Positions 43,931 through 55,854 of a stretch of DNA of 64,000 nucleotides are shown piece after piece. The position numbers and the translations under genes are program-made. Position 1 is the stretch's first letter, and every line of letters starts with the position of its first letter. The notes beneath the pieces are model-generated. The model had not been told where the DNA came from. It worked only from the letters and a program-made list of their open reading frames with translations, and searched no databases. Source of the stretch: Aspidiotus rigidus (taxonomy: Eukaryota > Arthropoda > Insecta > Hemiptera > Diaspididae); assembly GCA_035079385.1 (NCBI GenBank), contig JAVHKY010000003.1, positions 24,133,501 through 24,197,500 of the forward strand. The letters are read 5' to 3'.

Positions 43931-46355
43931 AAATTATTTTAAGATGAAATGAAACAGAAATTTTTGTTATCGTTGAATGTTTCTATTTTAATGGTTCACG
44001 GACATTTCGGTGCAAAGGTGCAAAAATGTTGTATGTTCGTTGGGGGTGCCCAGAAGACATCATTAAGGAGGTCGACTTGCTAATCTTGTGCAGATTTAGG
44101 AAAACTGTGTCATAATCGTAAGCGAAATACTTCTCCATAACCACATATTTCCATTTCTTGAAGGGTTGTTTACCCTTCGCTAGTTCGTTATGATACAAGT
44201 CCCCACCTCTTGTGTCCAGAGCGCTAGATGTTATTATCTCGATTCGGTATGAAATTGATGATGGCTTCCTGGGCCCCGCTGTCCTTTCGTGAACATTTCA
44301 CCACTATGTTCGAAACGTAGGTCATCTTCTTCCTTCTCTTTCGTTGACGTCCAATGTAATTATCTTCCACGGAATCCTACAGAGGTCGCAAGGATTCATC
44401 GATGTAGTCTTGCAGTTCCTCAAGACTAGTAAAAATTGTCATGTTCTGGAAGAAAGACCAGTGCGACTATCACCCTGACATGTGAATTAATAGTGGCGTT
44501 TATCCGCGAACTTGCTTTTGTACATTTTGCGACTGATGAGATGAGCAGCCTCCCACAAAATAAGAAAAAACGACCGAAATTTCGGTGATTATGGCTATTT
44601 TGAAATAGCACTTGAATGTTACTAGCGCAAGACTTCCTCTTGTGTCCAGAGTTTGAAAGCCTTCAAACAGAGCGCTATTTTACAGCTTTCAAGCATTGCT
44701 GGCTTTATCAAGGTACTCTGAAGTATCAACATTTATGTCGTGCTGAAAATTCCAAAAAATACTTCGTCTCGTTGAAATGGTGTCCGGGCCCAAATGGTCG
44801 CGCCTAAAATTCCGAACTCCATTTTTAATGGGCAACTTTTTATCAATTGTGCCTCATTTTACTCAAGTATAATTGCTCACTATGAATGTATGCCTTAGCA
44901 ATATCTTGAATTGTTTGTTTCATTCTTTTTACCTTTCAAATGAATTGACCCTACAAAAAAGAAGCTCGTGAATTGAAAATTTATTATTTTTGTCCCCTCC
45001 CTTCTTTTTATGGCCTTCGCGACACGCTCGAAGTCATGGAACGGAGTTCGAGTTTTGAAGTATAGCGGAAGAAGTAATTGGAGCTTTCTTAAGTACATGA
45101 GGAAATTTGGTGTGGTTCTGGAATCGTTATACAGGTCGAAAGCTACGGTAGAGAGAGCGAAATGTACGATTTAACAATTTCGGAAGAGAGAGAGAGGAAG
45201 GATACGAGAAAAAGTGTGAGCCTTGACATGGAAGAGAGTGTAACCAAATTGCGAGACTAAAGAATAATATGAAATATTCTCTTGTAGCATCAATATCAAT
45301 CAATTTTTTTCTGTAAGGTTGATGACCGTCATTGCAGTTCGTCGATGTAAAGTTTTACCGATTACAGGGAATAGCTGCCGGGAAAAAAAAGTTCGAAAAC
45401 GGCATGTATTACAAATTATGAAAAGTTCACGATGAAAATTTAAAAATAAAAAAACTGGCTCAAATTTTCCTATTATCTCGATAGTACATTCAACTTTTTT
45501 CGTAAATTTTAGCGAGATATGATGTGTTAGTATATATATATATATATATTTTTTTTTTCAATAATTAAGTATCGATTCCAGCGTCGATGTTATTCAAAGT
45601 GGAATAAATTTTTGAATAATTCATCCTTTTTTTTGTGGTCACGATGATACGAGAGCCGGAGTTGGAAAAATTGCTATATAATCAATTTCGTATCCGCATA
45701 GTGGGGTCTCGTTTATAAGTAAGGTTAAATTGAGCGAGCGTAGCGCGTGCTTTATGTCAAGAAAAATAGCGAAGGAGAGAGAGAGAGAGAAAAAAAAAAA
45801 GCATCGTGTCGACCGATAGCAGGCTAAAATAATACAGAAACGAGACGAATAAATTTCCGCGGTTAAGAACACAATCCAGAGGCGAGAAAATTTTTCGCTT
45901 TTCCAACAACAGTCGTACAATGACTGCTTGTCAAAGAACGCCAACTTCGATTTTCCCTTACGCGACGCGGAGGAAAAACTCGAAATATTTCTTGCCGGTT
46001 ATTTCTATCACGTTTCTGTCGCATCCCGCAGTTTTCGATAAAATAAATGGAGAAAGAAATTAAATGACATCGGACAATGAAAATGAGAGTTTTCGCCCTA
46101 CCTTCAGAACTTCTTCATCGTGTAAACCCGTCAACGCTTCTTCAGCACGTCTCGCGACTAGGATTTGTCTGCCCTTATTTCATTATTTATAAAAACACTA
46201 ATAAACTGTTTACGCTTCTGCAATTGGCGAACGTGTAAACGGGAAAAAGAAATAGCGAGTATAGAAAAGAGAAGGCGAGACTTTTTCGCAAACAAATCTA
46301 AAAACTTTACTCGTTTTTCTAAAACGAGCCCGTTTTCTTCTTTTTTTTGTTACAG
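43931..46355. other. Unassigned sequence with simple repeats
   Basis: A minus-strand frame at 43983-44198 (YHNELAKGKQPFKKWKYVVM) has no match I can name and continues upstream only with stops. (TA)n lies at 45530-45549 and (GA)n at about 45774-45792. 45720-46060 is mildly CpG-rich. Confidence 0.5.
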
Positions 46356-46500
46356 TGCCCGTGTACGAAGTGAGCGGAATTTCGGGAGAAAGTATTCGTT
46401 TACCCTGCAATATATCAATCGTGGAGGGCGTACACCAAGAAGACGATAATGTGGTATTAGTGTTGTGGTTTCGAGAAGATATAACAACTCCTATATACAG
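46356..46500 (+). CDS. Internal exon, Sidestep-like immunoglobulin domain
   Basis: A 145-bp exon between a strong acceptor (poly-T then TTACAG, ending 46355) and donor (CAG|GTAATG, from 46501). It reads as two bases closing a codon, 47 codons, and two bases opening the next: VYEVSGISGESIRLPCNISI, then DDNVVLVLWFREDITTPIY. LPCN carries the first Ig cysteine and VLVLWF the conserved Trp. LVLWFxxx...TPIY before a donor is typical of the first Ig domain of Sidestep-family membrane proteins, which act as guidance ligands in insect neurons and muscles. The second half of the domain (DxGxYxC) should be on the next exon, which I did not find downstream in this window. No stop or frameshift; likely the only host exon here. 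Confidence 0.72.
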
Positions 46501-47031
46501 GTAATGTGATGCTCAACTTTCTACTATATTGTAACTTCGTGTCGGTGCGAAAACCGAGCGAGAAATATCGCGCTAAGTCGAAAACTCAAACTTGGTGCGG
46601 TGTTCTTCGGATCTTGAGCGCGTAAGAACTTTGAACTTCGCGTTCTAGTTTTCGGACGCGAGAGTTCCGATCCTTGAGAATCTTTTGTACAACCGTGAAA
46701 GAACTAATGCTAAAATGATGAGATCATTGCGAAGAAACTTTCGTAAGGAGAAAATGAGGACTTTGGAAAAGCCTACAACCATGTATCAATTCAAAATGTT
46801 ACTAATCTGTCTTAATACGAAGGAATGATGATAATTTCACGAAATGAGCTCGAAAGAGGTCAGCGCATGTGAGCATAATTATAATGATTTTCCTTTGTTG
46901 ACTGGTTTATCATTGGAACGTAGCGAATGAGAAAATTTCTAGGAATCTTTAAATCTTCTGACATGTTGAGACATAATGGCTTGATGGACATTTACTAAAT
47001 CATTTTTGTAATTGGTAGGGTACACTTATTA
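46501..47031 (+). other. Probable intron sequence after the Ig exon
   Basis: AT-rich, no coding similarity. It starts with GTAATG, a plausible donor. The intron would have to extend at least to the right edge or until an exon that I failed to see. Confidence 0.4.
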
Positions 47032-47405
47032 CACTACACAAAAAAAAAAAAAATTGAAAACCACATGAACGAAATAATATGATTCTAGAAGTATTTTCGA
47101 CGCTGATCACGATGCCGTTGTCCGTTTTTCAAGTTTTGGCTCGGTTTTCGAGAAATGATCAAATCAAATTACCGTGATTCATTGCGACGCGCGGCGTATG
47201 TTACCCAGCTATCGAATTTCGCGAGAACGGGAACATACACTGCGCGCCGCAACGAATCGCGGGAATTGGATTTGATCATTTCTCGAAAACTGGGCCAAAT
47301 TTTGAAAAACGGGCAACGGCATCGTGATCAGCGTCGAAAATACTTCTAGAATCATATTATTTCGTTCATGTGGTTTTCAAATTTTTTTTTTTTTGTTGTG
47401 TAGTG
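47032..47405. mobile_element. CACTA-like palindromic MITE, copy 2
   Basis: A 374-bp foldback element, CACTACACAAAA at the left and TTGTTGTGTAGTG at the right, flanked by TTA on both sides (47029-47031 and 47406-47408). Over most of its length the left half pairs with the right, with the centre near 47210-47225 (GCTATCGAATTTCGCGAG region, shared with copy 1). Diverged from copy 1 by roughly one base in six by eye. Non-autonomous. Confidence 0.8.
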
Positions 47406-47727
47406 TTATGGTCAAAATTTGCGGTCGTATTTTGTATGCATTTGTTCTAGCACACATTTTTATGGCCAGGTAACCAGCTCGTCGGGCACGTCGGGATCCG
47501 ACCTGTTCACCGAAAGATTTTTCACCGAGTAAGTCTTTTTGAAGGAATGTACGCATAACCGACAGAAAGTTCACCTGTCAGTTTTTGAAAGTTCATCTTC
47601 TTTTGTTTTTTGAGTTCACCGACACCGACGACGAAATTCACCTTTTTCAATCAGCTGTTCGACTTTTATTTGATGCTTTGATATACCGGTACGTGCAGGA
47701 AAGAAACAAGATTATCACAAGCTCGCA

Positions 47728-48955
47728 CAATAATTATATTAATTAATTAAATTTAAATATTAAATTAAATTATTATTTGAATATATTTTATTATTATTAT
47801 TTATTTTTAATTACTAATTAAAACATTTTTTTTTTGAAAGTTATTTAAAGTAAAGTATTAATTTTAAATATAATTTATTTAATTATTATAAATAAAATTT
47901 TAAAGTTTATTTAATAATAATTATTATTTTGAATTCTTATTTCAATGAAAATATTAATTATTATAATTAATAGATTAAATAATTAAAAATTTTTAAAAAT
48001 AGATTAGAATCTGGATTTAATAATATAAAAAATTTTAAAATTGATTTTTTGTAAATTTTAGCTATATTATATAAATTTAAATGAAAATAAATATATTTCA
48101 AGAAATATTTTTGTTAATATCAATATTATTCAAATTTAATATTTTATTGGATATAAATTGATTTTTATTATTAATAAACAAATAGTTATTAATTGATTAT
48201 CTAAAATAAAAGATTTATTAATAATTATAATCAGAGACAGGATTTTTTGGCAAAAAAACCTGTGAATTTTGGCTTTTAAATTCAAAAATTCGGCAATGTT
48301 CGGCATTTAATACGCGTTTTTCAGTACATTTACTCACTCTTGATAAAAATTATTCAATTTCCAACCAAAATTACCTCACTTTTCACCAGAACTAATCAAT
48401 TTTGGAAGAAAAAATTTATCAATTTTCAATTACAACTACCTCACTTGAGAGCAAATTTTGTTGATTTTTGCCAATCAAAATTATTTAGCTTCAGGTCCAA
48501 ATTTATGAATTTTTTTGATAAAGATTGGTTTCAAAATTCAGTATTTTTTTCCAAATGAAATCCACCTGATTTCAGGCAAAATTTGGTAATTTTTAACAAA
48601 ATATTAACAATTTAGCATGAAATTTCTCAGTTCCATTGCAAACTAAGATTTGTAGTAATTTCGGCATTTTTTGGCATTCCCATCAATTTCCAGTTTCGGC
48701 ATTTTTCGGTAAAATAGAATTTCTTTTCCTGCGTCCTATTTATCATGATTCAAACTTAATTTTGATTCTCATTCATTTCGCCCTTCAGGAGAAAAAGTGC
48801 TAAATGCCAAGGAATCCGGTCTCTGATTATAATTAAAATCATTTAGATTAATAATAATTTTTAAATAATCATTTTATTGAAATAAAAATTATTTATTAAA
48901 ATTTTTAAAGAAAATTTTAAATTGAAAAAATTAATAAAATTAAATTTATTGTTCC
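47728..48955. other. Very AT-rich block, split by a hAT MITE; possible second numt
   Basis: 47728-48231 and 48834-48955 are over 85% A+T and join smoothly if the hAT element and one duplication are removed. Composition resembles the cytochrome b numt. A short plus-strand reading, RLESGFNNIKNFKI (about 48003-48044), faintly recalls the ECGF segment of ND3, but the match is too weak to call. Flanks carry repeated TTCACCGA motifs on the left and their inverse on the right. Confidence 0.45.
48232..48825. mobile_element. hAT-type MITE with exact 8-bp target duplication
   Basis: Terminal inverted repeats CAGAGACAGGATTTTTTGGC (left) and CAGAGACCGGATTCCTTGGC (inverse of right), with ATTATAAT directly on both sides (48224-48231 and 48826-48833). 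CAGxG ends and 8-bp duplications define hAT elements. The 594-bp interior has repeated TTTCGGCATTTTTCGG phrases and no transposase. It inserted in the AT-rich block, so it is younger than that block. Confidence 0.88.
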
Positions 48956-49159
48956 ATCATGGTGAATTTACCATTTGGTGAACCACTACTTCTATCAGGT
49001 TAATTATCTGTAGGTGAATCTTATTCGGTGAATTTTTGTAGGTGAAAAATATTTCGGTGAAACACCCTAATTCCGGGTACGTCAAATTCTCGTGCTCAAA
49101 CTTTCAACACTTTGCTCGCAAGTTTCAGAAAAGTTCGTGGGTCTTTTCTGACCGGGTAT

Positions 49160-49420
49160 TCCCGGCTGGTGCTATTTGCGGGATCATTAGCGATTTTGTG
49201 ACAAATGATACCTCAAACGCATCTTTTTGAATTTGTGTTCTTTGCGGGACTTTTTGCAATTTAGTGATAAATGATACCACAAACGCGTCTTTTCCAATTT
49301 GGACTACTTGCGAGACCTTTTGCAATTTGGTGGCCAATGATATACCGCAAATGCCTCTTCGCTGATTTGGACAATTTGCGGGACCTTCGCAATTTTGTGA
49401 CAAATGACACAAAAATTAGG
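49160..49420. repeat. 66-bp tandem repeat, about four units
   Basis: ATGATACC(A/T)CAAACGC-type starts lie at 49205, 49271, 49337 and 49404. Units carry TTGCGGGACCTTTTGCAATT. 66 is 22 codons, so a minus-strand frame with a 22-residue period stays open. A GTGGG(T/C)CTTTTCTG(A/G)CC segment occurs on both sides of the array (about 49137 and 49492). Confidence 0.88.
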
Positions 49421-50407
49421 ACTATTTGTTGATATTGTTCTGAATTGTATTTTTTAAGCCTGGTCACCATTTTCTGCGGGCTTCAAGTCTTCGTGGGCCT
49501 TCTCTGGCCAGGGACTCCTGGCCGCGCGGTCCGGCCAGCACGACAATGTTTGTATGGATGTGTATAGTTAAAAATGAAGCGAATCAATCGATTAAAGAAA
49601 TTGGCCTTGGTAATTAGTGTCCAACGTTGCTCTGACTCGATCGTCAATTTTATTTCTCAAAGTTGTTTTGTTGATATAAGTTCTCAAAATATTTTCATAG
49701 TAATTTTTAATGAGTTTTGGCCCATGACACGTACTTCATGAATTCATTCAGATTCCTGCGTAATTAAGATGCTGGTTATCGAGAGCCTTCTAGGTTCAAC
49801 TTAATTCGATTCTACTTCACATAATGTAGCTTTGTATTGCATCTTACGTTAATACGATTTCTCAGGCGATTGGCCTGGTTAAACTTGTTCCATTTTATTT
49901 CTGTCTATCTGTTGAAAGACAAGTTGTGTGTTTGGTCTATTCTGTATACATCACGAGTTTTGGAACCGCCGAGAAGGAGGTACCTTTTCCTTCGGGCCCA
50001 GATTCAGATTAAGCACTATGATCTTGAATCCGCGGATTATTGAAAAAAAGAGTAATTATCCTCCAGATGGGGTTTGGCTCTCGGCGATCCTGGTGAATTT
50101 GGTGACGTTACTTTTCAAACCAGACATCGACACGTCTCAAATGCAGAACTAACGAATCAGAATCCCCAATTTTACTTTTTTGTTCTCATCATGACTAATG
50201 CCGAGGGTCTTCAACTAATAAATACAGTATGAGGCGTCAAGAACGCGTCTCTCTTGTGGCTACTTAATGGAACTGTGACCTCCTAGTTTTGAGGATCTTG
50301 ATCTCCCAACAGGTCTGGTACACAATAACAACCGTGCTGAAAGCCAACTTCTTAGGTTAACCGTGGAAAAAGTGTTCTTTCATTTTACTACATAAATCGA
50401 ACGCAAT
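49421..50407. other. Unassigned sequence
   Basis: No family recognised. Small frames at 49837-50043 and 49928-50152 lack known motifs. Confidence 0.4.
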
Positions 50408-51490
50408 TTGTTTTTAAATCGCGATGTATTCTTTACTTCTTTCTCTCATTCACTCGTACAAAATTGGAAGGTGGAAGCAGCTTCCCAGATGACTCCTCAC
50501 ACTGCAACTTATATTTTACAGATGATAATGACCAAAGACCAGGAAATCGGTGCCGTTTCGGATGCGGCGAACCGGCTCCCCCACGCTGATGCGCTCAGGC
50601 GGCGAGGGGTCGGGGATGTCGTCCCCAAATCATACAATGAGGCAACAATGACAGAAGAGGTGACCAAGAAGTCAACAGAGGTGCCAGCAACGTCACCACC
50701 AAGGACCCCGGGGATGGATGAAGAAGTTTTTGTCTCCCCTCTTGCACCCAAGCATAAGAAGGGCCACAGTCGGAAAAGGTTCCGAGCCAATTCCTTCACC
50801 TCCCGCACCAAGACGGACTCTGAAGAGGATCCAGTGGAAACAGAAGGCTTATTCCTTGGCAAAATCCCTAATCTTCCAAATGCCAAGATGAAGTTGCAGG
50901 ACCACTGCAAGCTTCTTATGAGGAAGGATATTGAGCGCGAAGCCGAGGTCAAGGCAGCGCTAAAGAACGTGACGGCAATACAGGCGGCAAATTCAAAGCT
51001 GGAAGGCCAGGTGAAAACGCTCATGACCGAAAATGCTCGACTGAAGGAAGACATGCAAGGTATGCGCAGAGAGCTCCAGAGGCTCATAAAGGTACAACAG
51101 GGAGGACCAACTTCACCACAATTGTCCTCGTCAGCTAGTGGCAGTGGCCAAGTGGTAGTCAATAAGACTCAATCAATGGGTCAGAAGAAGCTACCTGCCC
51201 AACCATCATTGCTGAGGCAACCCCAGCAGCAACTGGAGCAACAGCGACAGCAGCAGCAACCGCAGCAACTGCAGCAATCGTCCTCACAGGCAGCCACACC
51301 TAGTTCTAACGTACCCTCGTGGAGCCAGGTGGTCTCACGGCGCAATCGGAGGAAGGATACCCAGCTAGCTGCTTCATCTGAGGGTGGGCGCTCCAATTTG
51401 TCTCCTCAGCCTGCTGACAAGCACCACAGGAGGGCCCAACACATAGGAGGAGAGGCTCAGAGGAGGAAGCCCCTGCCTACTATATTCTAA
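50408..51490 (+). CDS. LINE ORF1-like protein, coiled coil and Gln-rich
   Basis: A 360-residue open frame whose base composition is clearly richer in G+C than its neighbours. A low-complexity N-terminal half (STEVPATSPPRTPGM, HKKGHSRKRFRA) leads to a likely coiled coil at about residues 155-230 (KALKN...QAANSKLEGQVKTLMTEN, RLKEDMQGMRRELQRL). A Gln-rich tract follows at about 270-295, then NVPSWSQVVSRRNRRKD, a WxxVVxRxxRR motif often seen in LINE ORF1 proteins, and a basic tail. No CCHC knuckles are visible. The true start may be an internal ATG (about 50489 or 50522). It could instead be a host gene exon. A LINE reverse transcriptase relic lies just downstream but on the other strand. Confidence 0.5.
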   Translation: MFLNRDVFFTSFSHSLVQNWKVEAASQMTPHTATYILQMIMTKDQEIGAVSDAANRLPHADALRRRGVGDVVPKSYNEATMTEEVTKKSTEVPATSPPRTPGMDEEVFVSPLAPKHKKGHSRKRFRANSFTSRTKTDSEEDPVETEGLFLGKIPNLPNAKMKLQDHCKLLMRKDIEREAEVKAALKNVTAIQAANSKLEGQVKTLMTENARLKEDMQGMRRELQRLIKVQQGGPTSPQLSSSASGSGQVVVNKTQSMGQKKLPAQPSLLRQPQQQLEQQRQQQQPQQLQQSSSQAATPSSNVPSWSQVVSRRNRRKDTQLAASSEGGRSNLSPQPADKHHRRAQHIGGEAQRRKPLPTIF

Positions 51491-51756
51491 TCTACGCATC
51501 TGCCCTCTACCGGCTTAATTTTCTCCTCTCGAATATCAACTGTTTAAAAATCTCAAATTGAACCCTTTATCATATCATCCACCCCTCCCAGATATCCGGT
51601 TCGATCTAGCTGATATTGCCAAAACTCACAACACCATGCATCGATAGTTCATTAGAAATATCATCTCTACCAAACTTCCAATCCATCTACTCTGCTCTAC
51701 CGACGAATTTAAATGCGGACCCAACAAAACTGAATGAGCATACTAGACCCAAGGCG

Positions 51757-52320
51757 TCACAGCCAGTCACCGTTCGTGAAATTCAATTCTACCTCCCTTT
51801 TCACCGCCGAACTGAGCGCCATATATAGTCTTTGTATTTCCGTTACTATTTTTCTACTAACACCTACTTCACCCATATGAGACACGTCTGTTCCCAGATA
51901 CCTAAACGTGTTCACTTGCTCAGTGGTCTTATTACTGATGTAGATTTTCGAGTGAACCGTACCTTTGCTCTGAAGGCCATTATTTCTGTCTTTTCCGTCG
52001 AGATCTACTTGCTGTATTCCCGAGCGATACTGTCCAGTTTGTGTACTGCGCGTTGTAAATTGTCTTAACATTCGGCAAGGACAGCCTAGTCGTCGGCAAA
52101 CAGCACCTTTTGTATCGATTTTTTGGCACCATTGCTATTTCTTTTGGATTTGTCGACAGCCATTGCTTAATAAGTTCGCGAAGAGGGTGCACGACGCTGG
52201 GCATCCCTGTTGGATCCCAAGATCAATCAGAGCGCATTCCGACATTTTGTTTTCCAGACGGGCGGTTATTTCTGTGTCGGTGTACAGAGCTCGCAGAAGG
52301 TTCGGATTAATTTTTCTGGA
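51757..52320 (-). pseudogene. LINE reverse transcriptase fragment, decayed
   Basis: Minus strand: GIQQGCPASCTLFANLL (motif B, family GVRQGCPLSPxLF) near 52140-52215. After a gap comes RRLGCPCRMLRQFTT in place of the catalytic ADD and following helix (about 52040-52095). Then YISNKTTEQVNTFRYLGTDV (about 51870-51930), matching the EQVNTFxYLG segment after the LINE polymerase core. Several frameshifts. The clade is uncertain (CR1/L2-like wording). Confidence 0.72.
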
Positions 52321-55300
52321 ATCTTTCTTTTCTTCAGTATTTCAAATAGTTTTCTACGACTGCCACAAGCATAGATGGGTGCATTAAAATCCGCCACTTT
52401 ACGATTCTAGAAAAAATCTTGAACATCCTTTGCAAATTGTTCATATTACTAGCTGTAAATTTTCCATTCCGCGACACCAGTTCCTTCAGTTAGACAAGCG
52501 ATCATCTTATGTACAAACAATACGACAACATGACTTGATGGTGATAATTTGAAAATCTATGAAGAAATTTTCTTACTTGACTGTGTATATTGGCGTCAAA
52601 GTGTCTGTCTATAGTGTTGGAATTGCACAGTACTGAATCGCCATTATGTTCGTCAGCAGAGTCGATATTTAATCAAAATCCGAACAAGTTTTAGTCAATT
52701 CCCTATCGAAAGACAACCTACGAGCGGTCTAGCATTAGGAGAGAACACGCTATACTCGAAAATACTGATATAGCACAGTGATAGTCAGCAGAAGGGACCC
52801 CCGGGTCGGAATGATGCACAAACACAGACGACGCTATAATGTTGTTTGGCTGAAAAGATTGAAAACTGCGCAGGAAATGCGATGTTCGGATAGTACCTAT
52901 AGTTGGAAGTACGAAATCATTATATTTACCACCGAAGTTACTCAAGCACGGCGTCCTACCTACTGAAGTGATGCTAATGATACAAAAGACCCTTGTTCAA
53001 GCTTATCATCCGATACAGTGTGTTGAGTAATGCAACACGCCCGTGTGGCGAGAGAGACGTACCCGTCTAGGAAATCGTGTAAGTGCTGGGTGTATTTCAC
53101 ATTATCAATTTTAATTTACCCGCGAATGATTCGGAGATATTCTTACGAAAATATGTTGTCGTACACACAACTTTTCTCTACAGTACAATAATTTATGTTC
53201 GCGAGTAACGAGTCACAAGGAAGCTGACAGAAAAAAAGTGAGAAGTATATATGGCTTAGAGTTCGAGTCGGACGAGCTTCAACGTCACGACGCTCAGCGG
53301 AAGCGTGGTCGTGGCGACGACGACGACGACGACGAAATTCGTTAAAATATTTCGCGAAATACATGGCGAGCTTCCGCGCGGCTATTCAAGCGTTAAAAAT
53401 ATTCGTACTCGAAAATTTTGTCTATGGTTGCAATTTTCTCGAGAGGAGTTTTGGTAACTCTCGTGCGCTAATATATGGCACATTTAACACATTTGGCTGG
53501 CGCGCGTATAAAAGTCTGCTTCTTTTTAGACGAGCGACGAGGCACTTGGTAATAACCGAAACGAAAAATGAACAATAAAACTAAACAGACTATCGTTTCA
53601 CCTGAGGGTAAATAAGACGAGTGAATCTTCATCTTCGAGTCGAGAATGTTCGCGCGATAACAAAATCTTGTTGAAATAACAAAAACTTGTTTCACGGTTT
53701 CACTCAACACCTGCTCAGAAACAATGAAAAACCACTACATTGATACACATGGAACCTTTTCCATTCACGAGTCGAGAGGCAGACCGGCAGTTGTCACAAG
53801 AACAGCTCGTCAGCGCTCTCGAGATGAGTGCTCGAGATGTATTTTTCATAAAGTGATAAGCGCTGATCGAAAGAACACGATAAGTTATCAGTTTCTTTGT
53901 TTCTAACTTTCTTGAAGATGCAATCCATGCAGCTCGGTACTCAAGACATATAGATTGACCGTAGAAAAATGTTGAGCAGGAAAACAGAAACTTATTGTTT
54001 AGTTTGAAGGGCCCGACTCAGTTTCCTAAGTGCTAGCATTTGATATTTATCTAGTCTTAAAGTAATTTACATTGTAGTTCCAGTAGCTAATGACTAAATA
54101 AAACGGAAATTCAAACAATCCTGATATAAAATTTGTATTACCCTATCCAGATGAGTTTATAATTCCAAATAGTTGGCTGTAGCAGAAGGTATTTGAGTTT
54201 TATTTAAGCGCTATCCACCCTTCAAAGTTGAAAAACCTTTCCTTATTACTAATGCAGAGCGGCTCACGTTCATGAATGTGAATATAACGGTTACGAAATT
54301 GCAAAAAATATGGTAATAATCACTCGCGAGTGCTTTCGGTCAAAGATCATTATCTGGCCATAAAGTAAAATAAAAAATTTATGAATAAATGGAATGAGTA
54401 GGTGTCCTCTTGTTTATTCAGAACTCTATGCCCTTCGCTCTTTATTTTTCAAATTTATTCAGCCCAAGGTACTTCTATTATCAATACCGTTATTTTTTAC
54501 ACCTTCTTTGGCTATTCAATTCGTAGGTATACAACGTATCGTAGATAGTTTTTCTCGTGCTTTCTACCTAAAGTTTAATTACTTAATTGAGGAACTAATG
54601 AATTGAAACTCTTAAGTAAATGAGACGATAAATCGAGAAGTGAAAAGATGATATAAACGATTGTGGACGCTCTAAAAATGTTACTTAACATATTGCCAAC
54701 GATTCCACTTTTATTGAAATCTCAAAACCTTGACAGCGTCAAAGAGTAAAAAACAAAGTGCAAAGTTTGGACGGTACAGTATAGAACGATTTAAGGTCCT
54801 CTAACCTGATTTTCAACTCAAAATTCAATTCGAGAGATGAGGGCCGGAGTATTATTCTTGAGGTATCCCACCACTCAACCTCAGAAACGGGAGTACGATA
54901 AATCTTGTAATTGGGTTGAGAACAATCTACTTTTTTTGCTTTTGAACATCCTTTGAACAATAAATGACGAGGGGGGTGTCTTGTCTTTCGGTGGTGATGG
55001 TGATGGAAAAGGAACAATACTCATTACTAATGAGTTGAGAGCTGGGCTCCGTCTTGCTTTCCAAGCAAATACTGGTATTGTTAGTCTCCGAATGACCAGC
55101 AGTAGAAGTAGAGCAAGCTCGCTCAGTTCCAATATCTTTCTTGAATACCCTCTAGATTTCAGGCTTACAATTGCTCTTCTGGAAAATACCTCATCATTGG
55201 CTGTTAATCAGCCAAGCAGAGTTTCAAAATGATCGGTGTGAAAAAAACAAGAAAAAAAACGAGCTAAATAAACACAATACATGATTAGGAAATAATATTA

Positions 55301-55854
55301 TCCACTAAACTAGATCGTCACGTGCTACACAAAGGTGGCAATGAGTCATGAAACGAGCGCTTGCGAGCCGCTGAGAATTGCGAGCGAGCGCGAGCGGCAC
55401 TCGTCTTAGAAACCAAGCGTGAGAGCGAGCGCGAGCGCTATTGGCCAGCCGGCTCGCGAGCGGAAATGAACGACAGTTCACGAGCAAGCGTTTCTAATGA
55501 TTTTTCGATTTTTCCTTTGACTTAGTAGGTACTTTGTTGAGTACTATATACATCTTTTCCCTGATATTGTTCAACATTACTGAATCAAGAAGTAGCCTCA
55601 TGGCACCGCGGGCTTGCTTTATAATTGATGAACTTTGGAAATTTTCTCGCTCGCTCCCACGCACGCGCAAATAAGCGTACATTTTGCGAGCGAGCCAGGC
55701 TCACAACTCAAGCGAGCTGACCCGCTTGCACTGCTCGCACTTTTACGAGCGATTTCCACCCTTGGAGTATTACAAGAGCGAGAGACTGTATCTTCTGGTG
55801 ATGGACAGAACGCTACAAAACAATGAGTTTGACAAGAACGCATGATGAAATTTT
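52321..55854. other. Unassigned sequence, over 3.5 kb
   Basis: No gene recognised. A (CGA)n run lies at 53314-53336 within a CpG-rich stretch (53250-53530). GCGAGC-type repeats fill 55355-55470 and 55680-55760, unusual in so AT-rich a setting. The frames at 54739-55232 on both strands lack known domains. Confidence 0.5.

Noticed and set aside
43983..44198. YHNELAKGKQPFKKWKYVVM frame as a gene
   Set aside because: No known motif, stops upstream on the same strand, no splice signals I could defend.
46165..46449. 94-codon frame overlapping the Ig exon in another frame
   Set aside because: Shadow of the exon and its acceptor tract; the Ig frame carries the conserved residues.
48003..48044. RLESGFNNIKNFKI as mitochondrial ND3
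   Set aside because: Only a handful of residues agree with the ECGF region and the frame then stops. Too weak; left as a possibility under the AT block.
50509..51162. 217-codon minus-strand frame
   Set aside because: Antisense shadow of the coiled-coil frame; its Ser/Cys/Leu-rich wording is typical of an antisense reading.
54739..55232. Overlapping frames on both strands as a possible transposase end
   Set aside because: Compared by eye with hAT C-terminal wording; no conserved residues agree.
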